Origin: Mesoplasma seiffertii ATCC 49495 | GTDB lineage: Bacteria > Bacillota_I > Bacilli_A > Mycoplasmatales > Mycoplasmataceae | Length of the DNA: 64,000 nt | Direction: 5' to 3' | Assembly (NCBI RefSeq): GCF_000518725.1 | Contig: NZ_KI912486.1 | Coordinates: forward strand, 2,916-66,915 | Part shown: one piece after another, positions 55,558 to 64,000 of the stretch | Layout of the letters: each line of letters begins with the position of its first letter | Numbering within the stretch: position 1 is the first letter of the stretch | The notes under the pieces: model-generated | The model's input: only the letters and a program-made list of their open reading frames with translations | The model's database searches: none | What the model was told of the DNA's origin: nothing | Made by a program: the position numbers and the translations under genes

Positions 55558-57516
55558 ATGGCAAAAATACTAGTATTATTAGAATCACCTTCTAAAGTTA
55601 CCAAAATTCAGCATTTTTTAGAGGAGGCTTTTCCCGAAAATGAATATGAAGTATTAGCAAGTGGAGGTCACATTACCAAAATAGCTGATACTGGAACTTG
55701 AGGTTTGGGAATTGATTTAGACACAATGACTCCCAAATTTGTTAATGAGCGAACTAAAGCTAAAAATATTGCTGCAATTAAAAAAGCTGGTAAAAATGCC
55801 GACATGATTGTACTTGCTTCCGATCCTGACCGTGAAGGAGAAGCGATTGCTTGACACTTAGGAAATATTTTCGAAGGAACAGACAAAATTATTAAGCGAG
55901 CAACTTTCAACGAAATTACAAAAGATGCAGTTGTCGAAAGTTTTAACAACTTACGTGAAGTTGACTTAGATTTAGTTAAAGCTCAATTATCACGTCAAAT
56001 GCTAGACAAAATTATTGGATACTTAGTTTCTAAATCATTACAAAAATCAACAGGTTTAATGAGTGCTGGTCGAGTTCAAACACCAGCTTTAAATATTCTA
56101 GTTACTCGTGATAAATTAATTAAGGCTTTTAAAGAAGTTATTTATCGTAAAATTTCTGTTGTTAATGAAGCCGAAAATATTTTTTTAACATTAAACAAAG
56201 GATTAGACAAAAAAGTTGTTAATACTGAAAAAACATCATTTATTTCTTCAGAACAAGCTGAAGAAATCATTAACAGTTTGTCAACTTCTTACCAATGTAG
56301 TGAATACGTAGCAAAAGAATTTGAAACTCGTAGCTTTAAACCTTATTCAACAGCTGGATTGCTTCAAGATGGATTTTCAAAATTACGTTTAAGTGCCGCT
56401 CAAATTACTGTTGCCGCTCAAAAACTTTATGAAGCAGGATTAATTACTTATATTCGTACAGATTCAACTAGATATAGTGCCCAATTCATTAAGGAAGCTA
56501 AAAATTACATTGATACTAATTTTGAAAATAATTTATACAAAGATCCAATTGTTATTAAAACTAAAAAAGATGATAAATCACAAGATGCCCATGAGTCAAT
56601 TCGTCCCACAGATTTATTTATAACTCCTGAAAAAGTTAATATTGAAGATGAACTTCAAAAACGTATTTATAACTTAATTTGATGAAATACAGTTAAGTCT
56701 TTAATGCGTGGTCCTTCAGGATTAAATCACCGTTGAACATTTATGAACAATGGTTATGAATTTAAACAATCATGACAAGAAATTACAGACTTTGGATATC
56801 AAGCAATTAAACGTTCAAGTTCTGATGAAGGAATTGAGTTAAATGAAAATGACGAAGAAGTTGTACAAAACACTAAAAATCCTAAACCAGACTTGGAATT
56901 TAAAACAGGATTTGTAAAAGAAATTTCTAAGGACTTTATCCGTAATGATGAAGCAAAAACAATGCCACCTAATATGTTTAATCAAGCCAGTTTAATTAAG
57001 GAATTAAAAAATTTAGGAATTGGTCGCCCTTCAACATATAACCCAATTTTAGCTAAACTAAAAGAACGTGAATATGCAATTTACCATAAAGGGAAAGCAA
57101 TTGAAATGACTGAAAAAGGTTATATTGCAAATGACTTCTTGTACGATAAATTTGAAGACTTCTTCAATTTAAACTACACTGCTAAAATGGAAGAAACTTT
57201 AGATGAAATTTCGGATGGAAACTACGATTATGTTAACTGATTAAAAGACATTTATACTAAACTAAATGACCGTGTCTTGTTAGAAACTGAAAATGCTAAA
57301 ACAAGTGATATTCCTTGTCCAAAATGTGGTGAAGGAACTTTAGTATTTATTAAATCAAGATTCAACCGTGGTCGTGGATGTTCTAACTTTACCAAGACTA
57401 AATGTGGTTATCGTGAATACGAACAACCTGATGGTTCTTGAAAAGAATATATAGCTCCAGAAAAAACAGAAGAAACACCAAAAACAGCAAAACCAAAAAA
57501 AGCAATTAAGAAGTAA
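55558..57516 (+). CDS. topA: DNA topoisomerase I
   Basis: 652 residues. It relaxes negative supercoils. The Toprim domain has LLESPSKVTKI and ASDPDREGEAIAWHL, and the active-site Tyr is in AGLITYIRTDSTR. A single zinc finger (CPKCGEGTL, then CSNF and CGYREY) ends it before a Lys-rich tail. Trp residues are TGA throughout, such as GTWGLGI. CAAGGAGAGTTAATTAC starts it. A possible -10 is TATATA near 55521. Confidence 0.96.
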
Positions 57517-57546
57517 AAAAAACTAGAACAAAGTTCTAGTTTTTTT
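57517..57546. terminator. Shared bidirectional terminator of topA and GH32 gene
   Basis: AAAAAACTAGAAC (57517-57529), loop AAA, GTTCTAGTTTTTT (57533-57545). It has T-runs in both directions. The GH32 stop overlaps its edge. Confidence 0.88.
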
Positions 57547-58993
57547 ACTTTTGATAATTAATTGTTTTAACATTTGATACTGTCACAGATGTTGCTTTGC
57601 TAAAAGTAATTTCATCAAAATTTTCTACAAAGAATCTTGAAGTAAAGATTGTTTGATAATTATCAGCGAAAATTTCAATTGATGAAGCATCAAGATAAAT
57701 TTCTACTGTTTGTTGGTGAAGTTTTCTTAAAGCTTTTCGCGGTCCTTCAAAGTCTCAAGTTGGATGTGCTGTTTCTTTTGAACGATCTAAAATAATTTCT
57801 GTCTTAGCAAATTCTATTTGTAGCTTTTCACCCTTGGCGTTAGCAACTTCAATTATTAACTCATCATTTAGGTCAAATTCTAAATGTAAAGCTTTATTAA
57901 CTTTAAGAGTTTGAATTTCTGCAGTTTTAGAATTTTCTAAAATATTGTGTTTAAACTCACTAAAAGGTCTTTGTACAAGAATATTCTTATTTCATGAAAG
58001 TTCACGAGGAATTGTTAACATTGAATGTCATGAATATTTGTCAGTTGGATATTGTACATCAACTGCACCCAATCATCCAATCATTAACAATTTGTTATTA
58101 CATCAATATGTTTGGGGAGCATAAAAGTCATGACCATAATCCATAGTTTTCATAATTGCACTTTCACCCAGCTGATTATGTTCTAAATCTAAGCTTTTGA
58201 TGGCAGTATAAACAACATTACGAGAGTTATTTAATTCATACTCATCTTGAGGATTAAATCATCCCTCAGCAGAAATCATGAATAGTAACTGGTCTCCTAA
58301 CAAATCTAAGTTTGGACATTCTCACATATAACCATAATCTTGATTTTCTAAAGTCGGTTTTAAAATGCGATCAAAAACAAATGTTTCATAGTCTTCGGTT
58401 TTGTAAAGTGCTAAGCCTCCTAATTTGTCTGCTTGGCATTGAACTCCGAATATCATATAAATTTGGTCTTGATATTTAAAGATCTTAGGATCGCGAGCAT
58501 GGGGAGTAAATAACTCTGGGTCATGTTCAACTGCAATGCGCTTATTGACAATTTTATCATCAACTAAGTCTGCGCTAATTTGTACTTCACGAAGCATGTT
58601 TCCCATACCATCTTCAATGTTTCCAGTGTAGTAAATTTTAACTCCTTTTGGGGTTTCAAAAGCTGACCCTGAAAATGCTCCAGTAATTTCTCCCTCATGT
58701 TCAGGAATAATTGATACTCCTAAATCTAGATAGTTAACAAAATCTTTTGTTTTCAAATAATATCAGTGTTTCATTCCATGATATGGTTGAATTGGACTTC
58801 ATTGATAATGTACATGGTGGTAACCATCTTTATAAATTAACCCATTAGGATCATTTAGCAACCCATGAGGTGGGGCAATATGATACAACGGACGATATGA
58901 CTTATCTTGAGCTACTAGTTCTTCTGCAGCTTTTAAATCTTTTAAATCATGTTGATTAATTTTATTCATTAATATTTTTTTATTTACTTTCAT
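57545..58993 (-). CDS. scrB: Sucrose-6-phosphate hydrolase, GH32
   Basis: 482 residues. It cleaves sucrose-6-phosphate to glucose-6-phosphate and fructose. Catalytic motifs: nucleophile Asp in [10 protein letters not shown], the RDP motif PHARDPKIF, and acid/base Glu in WECPNLDLL. The beta-sandwich domain ends in [15 protein letters not shown]. The PTS stop is one base before this ATG. An ATG eight codons later is possible since no good ribosome-binding site precedes the first. Trp codons are mostly TGA. Confidence 0.92.
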
Positions 58994-58994
58994 T

Positions 58995-60533
58995 TTAATT
59001 TACCGAAAAATCTCTTTCTAAAACTTTATCATTCATTTGTTTGAATACTTTCAATTTTGATAATCCTATTGTACTTACGAATGTTACTACAAAGGTAACT
59101 CCTATAGCGACTGCCATTCATAAGTATGGACCACCAGAAATGGTTTGAACATTTAGGCGATCTAATGTTGCTGGATCTGATGTTACAGATAAGAAAACTA
59201 ACAATGATGCATTTCCTAAAGTACAAACAACTCCAGAAAAAGTAGTAATTAAAATCCCGACTGTAGCTCCAATGCTTGCAGCAATAACTGGGAACATAAA
59301 GCGTAATGTTATTCCAAATAATGCAGGTTCTGTTGAACCACTAATATATGCTAACGCTGATGATGGAATTCCGGTTTTACGTAATTCTTTATTACTTCGG
59401 TTAATAAACATCAATGCCAATAAACTTGTGGCAACAGCAATGTTTAGTTGAGTAAACATTGGCATAATTGTTGTTCCTCCAAAGTTCGTAAATTGTTGCA
59501 TGTTGATAACCACAAAGATTTGAATAAATCCTGTAACAACCATTCATGGTAACAATAATCCAAATGCGGGATTAAAGATATATTTTGCAACACTATTGGT
59601 TGTTGCTCAAACAATACCTAAATTCATTCCATATGTAAGCATTAATCCAATTGGACCTACAACTAACATCGCAATAAAGAATGTTAGAATTGTTATCATT
59701 GGAATTGCAATCATTTCTTTAACAACTGGATAGTTCATTTTTTTGTTGGCAAATCTTTCAATGTAAACGGCAACAAAACTCATTAGAACTATTGGTAAGA
59801 TTTGACCTTCATATGAGATTTTTCATGGATATGCTCCGATAATGCTACCAAATGAAGCATCTCATTTAAAGATTGGATCTTCTAATCCCATAATTTGGTC
59901 AGTCAACATTAAGTCTTTACAACATAATACGACTCCAATGGTAATTCCAATTGCTTGACTACCCTTCATAACTTTGAAAATTGATCAAGGAATTAAAATT
60001 GTGAATGCTAAGTTAACCCCAGATTGCAAAACTTTTAGCATATTTCCAATTGTTTGAGCAACTTCACTAGTAGAAGCTAAAGTTCCCCCACCAAAGTCAA
60101 TTCCATTAAAGACGTTGGCTAATGTCGAAACAATTGCTAACGTAATTAGCAGTGGAATAATTGGATTCATAATAATTGCAATTCCATCAGTTAATCATTT
60201 GAAAAAACTTTTTTTACCGCTGCCTAATAGGTTTACTTCAAAGGTATTTGGTAAACTACTATAAGAAATTCTTAGACTTTTAAGAAAGGCAATAAAGATA
60301 TTTTCAACATCATGTTTAATGATTAATTGAACTGTATTTTCCTTAATTAAATAGTTTTGAAAGATAGTAGTTGTTTGTAGTGCTGTTTGATTGACTTTGC
60401 TAATATCTTTAAGTGTGATTCGAATTCTTGTTGAACATCGATTAATGGTTTCAATATTTTTAGAGCCCCCTATTGACTCTTTTAAAATTGAACAATCCTT
60501 TATATAAGGACCATCTTTTCTTATAAATTTCAT
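58995..60533 (-). CDS. scrA: PTS sucrose-type IIBC component
   Basis: 512 residues. The IIB domain is residues 1-90 with phospho-Cys in [13 protein letters not shown]. The IIC domain follows from ITDGIAI-type start with about ten TM helices, including [17 protein letters not shown], and the IIC signature region [15 protein letters not shown]. It imports and phosphorylates the sugar; the adjoining GH32 enzyme points to sucrose rather than trehalose. No IIA is fused, so it must use a separate IIA. AGGAGAGAGTATG starts it. Confidence 0.9.
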
Positions 60534-60550
60534 ACTCTCTCCTATTTAGA

Positions 60551-60601
60551 ATTATTTCCGAAAATAAATAAACATTTTGGAAATAATATATTTTCATTAT
60601 A
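60551..60601 (-). promoter_or_regulatory. scrA promoter with inverted-repeat operator
   Basis: The minus-strand -10 is TATAAT (60601-60596). Just downstream, over the likely start site, ATTATTTCCGAAAAT (60551-60565) faces ATTTTGGAAATAAT (60574-60587): a full match but for one extra G. This looks like a repressor operator; no regulator gene is adjacent. Confidence 0.6.
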
Positions 60602-60704
60602 AAAATATATTTTGCTCTTTTGTAAATTCGAGTAAAAAAATCTAGAAAAGTTATGATTATAAGTAATTTTATTTTTAACGAAGCAAAACAAAAAACGGAC
60701 TATA

Positions 60705-60739
60705 ATAAAAAGCCTTTATGTGTGTTCACATAAAGGCTT
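60705..60739 (-). terminator. Terminator of ABC exporter operon
   Basis: AAGCCTTTATGTG (60710-60722), loop TGTT, perfect complement 60727-60739, with T5 on the minus strand. Confidence 0.9.
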
Positions 60740-60761
60740 AGCTTATTAAGTTAATAATCTA

Positions 60762-62702
60762 TTATCTAATAATTCTGCGACGGAATATTCAAAATCCTAA
60801 AGCTCCTAATAAGATATATACTATTAGCATTGCAAAATAACTTAAGGTTACATTAAAAGTTTTTCCGACTAATACAATTTCTTCATAATTGCGACCACCC
60901 GCAAACTTTCTAAAACCTTCAGAATAATCTTTTTCTTTGTATCCTTTAACATCATAAATATATAGTGGACTGCTTGAAGCAGCTGAACTAGATAAGGAGA
61001 ATCGACTTCAAGCTAAATTGAAAGTTTGATTTGCTTGTACATTAAACATTTGTTTTCACATAATTTCAAATGGATTAATAGCATTCATAAACGCTAAGTT
61101 TTTTTGCACTTCTTTAGCTGTTAACTCTGCATCATTTCTAGTATCTGCTTGATATAGTGCTTCATCAACATCAACTGTCAGTTCTAACAATTTAAAAGCT
61201 ATTTTCTGAATAGTTCTTTGTCCTAAAGATGTTCGCATTCCTTCAGCTCAACTAAAATCAGTTACTTTTTGTTGAATTCAAGTACCACCAATAGTACCAT
61301 TAATGGATTGATCAACAATAAATGAAAAGTTCGGATCATCATATCAATTGTATCTACTAAAAGGATTATTTTCAGTTAAATATTTTGATTTTGCAAAGTC
61401 ATCAAGAATTTTTAAAAAATCTCTAACTTCTGAACTAGATGCTTTTCAAGCTTTTTGATAATCCTTATTATAGTTAAACTGTCCTTTGAAAATGTTTTTG
61501 CGATTTAGATTGTATGCCTGACCATAAAAACTAGATGACCCTGAAAATACAAACATTGAATTATGAATTCCTTCAGCTCCAAAATCATTTTCTTCATTAA
61601 AATAAGTTTGGTCGAAATTAATAATTTTAGTTAATTCTTCCATTAATTTATAAGTTTTTAGTCCTTTAACTTCAGGTTTTAAAACCGGTTTAATTTCTAT
61701 GTACTGATAGTTCATTGTGGCGTTTCCATCCTCAGTAATATACTTTAATGGCTTGTTTTCAATTTCAGTAAATAAACCTTCACTTAAAAGATCATAGATA
61801 TACTTATTTTGAAGATCATTATACGAATATCTATCACCTTTTCCTATTTTTAGGTTTGCTTCAACTACGTCAAAACTATAAAAACTAGCTTTTTCAAGTT
61901 TTTCTTTAGAAACTTCATTATTTTCTTTATCTACAAATTTTTCAATACCATTTTCAAATTGTGGAATGTCTTTGATCATTTCTTCAATAACTGAATCTTC
62001 TCCATACTTTGCGGCAGTTTTATTAACTCGACTAGCTAAGTTATACTTCAAACTTCTGTCGGCCAAATTTGAAATATTTTTACCATTAATTAACGTCGCA
62101 ACGCTTCCCATAATCGGACTAATAGCAACAAATGAAAAGAGAACAGTTCCAAATACACCCATCAAAACTGAACTTTTTAAAGTCACAATTAGCAATAAAA
62201 CTGAAGTTAAAAACATATCGAACAATAGAACAAAAAATAAACCTGCTGTTGATTTTATGGCAATTAGTTTACTAGACTCATACGGTGAAATAATATGAAT
62301 CAAAAAGAATAGTAGAATAAAAATTACGATTGCGATAAGTGAAAATGCCTTATTTGCTAAAAGACGTTCATAAAAAAGTCTTGATTTGGAAATTCCACTA
62401 CGAATCTCTAAATTCATAACTCCGTTTCGCATTTCTTTGGCAAATGACGAAGAAATATAATGAATTTCAAAATATGCTAAATAGAAAACCATAATTGCGA
62501 TTGGTAAGAATACGGCCGCTGTTTTGCTTGGATTTGCAGCCTTAACAAAAACAAATGCCGATCCAATATTGATCATTAATATTGCTACAAAACATAAAGT
62601 AGTCATTATAATTCAAGTTTTTGATGTTAAAAAACTTTTGACAATTCGTTTAAAAATGGGGAAATTTATTGTTGTTTCAAAATTATTCACTTGTTTTTGC
62701 AT
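60762..62702 (-). CDS. Large ABC-2-like permease with a big ectodomain
   Basis: 646 residues. Five TM segments lie in residues 28-200 (LCFVAILMINIGSAFVFV; LPIAIMVFYLAYFEIHYI; LIAIVIFILLFFLIHII; LFFVLLFDMFLTSVLLLIV; VFGTVLFSFVAISPIM). About 400 soluble residues follow with no TM, then one last TM (VTLSYFAMLIVYILLGALGF) and a basic end. ABC-2 permeases normally lack such a long loop; its role could be in handling a surface substrate. It overlaps the ATPase gene by 20 nt. Trp are mostly TGA. Confidence 0.8.
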
Positions 62703-63495
62703 TTTTCTTAGTCTCGCTTTCTTCTTTAACTATCGATTTAATTTTTTCATAATTAATCGTTGTTTCTTTGTCACCAATTGCTTTCATGTAGACATCTCGT
62801 AAATTTTCTTTAGTTTTGTCAAAGTCATTTTCGTAAATGATCTCACCACGGTTTACTAAAACAACTTTATCAATTAATAAATTTAGTTCATCAATATTAT
62901 GACTGGTAATCATAATTGTTTTGCCATACTCACGAGCTAAAAATCGTAAAACTTCCATAAACTCTAAACGTGACTTAACATCTAAATTAGCTGTTGGTTC
63001 ATCAAGAATAATCATTTCCGGATCTGTCACTAATGTTGCAAGTAACAATGCTCGCTTTTGCATTCCAGCTGATAATTCATCAAAACGGCTTTTGCGAAAT
63101 TTTTCTAAACTTAAGGCTTCTAAAAAACGGTCAAAATATTGATCAACATATTCTTTCGTAATACCTTTTAAACTAGCACAATAATAAGCATATTCCTTAA
63201 TTTTATATTGATGTGGGTAATTATTTTGGTCTGGGAAAAAGGCAATCTTAATAAGCGCTTCACGTTGCTCAGTAGAGACTCCCTTTAAGAATACCTCTCC
63301 GGTATCTTTTTTATGTTCTCCAAAAATAAGCTTAATAGTTGTTGTCTTCCCAGCACCATTGTCTCCAATGAATCCAACAATTTGTCCTTTATTAATTGTA
63401 AAACTTTCGTTTTTTACTCCTGCTCCAGTTTTAAAGATTTTTGTTAAATTTTTGACTTCAAAATACGGAATTTGCTGATTTTTTACTTGTTTCAT
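62683..63495 (-). CDS. ABC transporter ATPase
   Basis: 270 residues. Walker A IGDNGAGKTTTI, Q-loop PDQNNYP, signature ELSAGMQKR, Walker B MIILDEPTANLD, His TSHNIDEL. This 'SxGM' signature is typical of DRA/ABC-2 type exporters. The C-terminal 30 residues are a charged tail (KEESETKKNAKTSE). AAGGAGTCTTC starts it. It pairs with the overlapping permease. Confidence 0.92.
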   Translation of the reverse strand: MKQVKNQQIPYFEVKNLTKIFKTGAGVKNESFTINKGQIVGFIGDNGAGKTTTIKLIFGEHKKDTGEVFLKGVSTEQREALIKIAFFPDQNNYPHQYKIKEYAYYCASLKGITKEYVDQYFDRFLEALSLEKFRKSRFDELSAGMQKRALLLATLVTDPEMIILDEPTANLDVKSRLEFMEVLRFLAREYGKTIMITSHNIDELNLLIDKVVLVNRGEIIYENDFDKTKENLRDVYMKAIGDKETTINYEKIKSIVKEESETKKNAKTSE

Positions 63496-63537
63496 GAAGA
63501 CTCCTTATTTGCGATATATGTCTCAATTGTATATAAA

Positions 63538-63560
63538 AAAAGAGAACCAAGTTCTCTTTT
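63538..63560 (-). terminator. Terminator after arcC
   Basis: AAAAGAGAAC (63538-63547), loop CAA, GTTCTCTTTT (63551-63560), with A-run to the left. Confidence 0.85.
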
Positions 63561-63586
63561 CCCAAACAATATTTATTTTTTATCAT

Positions 63587-64000
63587 TTATAAAACAAATT
63601 TGGTTCCTGACTTACCATCTAAAACTGCTTCAACTTTTTCCAGTGACCCTACATAAGCTGGCTTACCATTTGTCATTTCGACAAATGATAGTGCTGCTTC
63701 AACTTTTGGTAACATTGAACCTGGAGCAAATTGTTTTTCACCAATATATTGCTGTGCCATGGCTTTAGTCATAACTTCTATTTCAGTTTGATCTGGTTTC
63801 AGATAATTGATAGCCACCCGGTCAATTGCCGTTAAAATTACTAATGCATCGGCATTTGTGATTTCTGCTACTTTAGCTGCCGCAAAATCTTTGTCAACAA
63901 CAGCTGCAATTCCTTCATAAATTCCTTGTTTTTTAATAACTGGAATTCCACCTCCGCCAGTTGAAATTGTAATATATCCACTATTAACTAAAGTATTAAT
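63587..64000 (-). CDS. arcC: Carbamate kinase, C-terminal part
   Basis: About 137 residues are inside the window. GYITISTGGGGIPVIKK, AAVVDKDFAAAKVAEI and LVILTAIDRVAINYLKPDQ are carbamate kinase motifs. It makes ATP from carbamoyl phosphate at the end of the arginine or agmatine deiminase pathway. Gene neighbours beyond 64000 would show arcA/arcB, which are not visible. The end is followed by a terminator. Confidence 0.9.
   Translation of the reverse strand: MNTLVNSGYITISTGGGGIPVIKKQGIYEGIAAVVDKDFAAAKVAEITNADALVILTAIDRVAINYLKPDQTEIEVMTKAMAQQYIGEKQFAPGSMLPKVEAALSFVEMTNGKPAYVGSLEKVEAVLDGKSGTKFVL

Noticed and set aside
1-64000. CRISPR array, prophage, insertion sequence, rRNA or tRNA genes
   Set aside because: No spaced direct repeats, transposase or integrase motifs, or RNA gene signatures were seen in the gaps.

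Overview
The window is a stretch of a small, very AT-rich Mollicutes chromosome of the Spiroplasma-Entomoplasma-Mycoides type. The main proof is the genetic code. TGA occurs in frame inside almost every housekeeping gene (rplB, rpsC, alaS, fusA, tuf, topA, pyrG and others), often at family-conserved tryptophans, and TGG is rare. All coordinates below are therefore read with UGA = Trp, which joins fragments that a standard-code reading would break. Other signs fit: lipoproteins but no cell-wall genes, RF1 only, a PTS, many ABC exporters with giant ectodomains, and a type Z zinc S14.

Layout: 1-590 is the start of a lipoprotein gene. 1032-11812 (minus) is the S10-spc ribosomal protein operon from rpsJ to secY, which ends at a terminator right after secY. 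11972-15720 holds an unknown gene and alaS. 15888-17390 (plus) has a HAD phosphatase and a GNAT acetyltransferase. 17396-19417 is a fused ABC exporter, followed by a decayed gene (19585-20061), an unknown gene, pepA and a 1155-residue FtsX-like permease. 25963-30367 is the str operon (rpsL-rpsG-fusA-tuf). 30484-34863 is a cluster of lineage-specific unknown genes around cardiolipin synthase. 34954-43087 is one tightly packed minus-strand run: a degenerate ABC-ATPase-like protein, nrnA, tdk, prfA, prmC, a membrane protein, sua5 and a possible nuclease-fold protein. 43188-49823 has rpmE, fba, an aldo/keto reductase, a small membrane protein, an ABC-2 exporter, pyrG and rpoE. 49852-55377 has an HD phosphohydrolase, gltX, a ribokinase-family gene and a YfcC-type carrier. 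55558-57516 is topA (plus). 57545-60533 is a sucrose PTS with its GH32 hydrolase. 60762-63495 is a second two-gene ABC exporter, and 63587-64000 is the end of carbamate kinase.

Working together: translation dominates (22 ribosomal proteins, two elongation factors, RF1 with its methyltransferase, two tRNA synthetases and the t6A enzyme Sua5). Energy and carbon genes are the sucrose PTS with GH32, fructose-bisphosphate aldolase, a sugar kinase and carbamate kinase. Nucleotide salvage and synthesis genes are tdk, pyrG and nrnA. No rRNA, tRNA, CRISPR array, prophage or insertion sequence was seen. The parts most worth attention are a 23-nt homopolymer placed like a switch in the lipoprotein promoter next to helically phased A-tracts, the break of the spc operon after secY, the ABC-like protein with no Walker A, the large permeases, the decaying gene at 19.6-20.1 kb, and a strong inverted repeat over the sucrose PTS start site.
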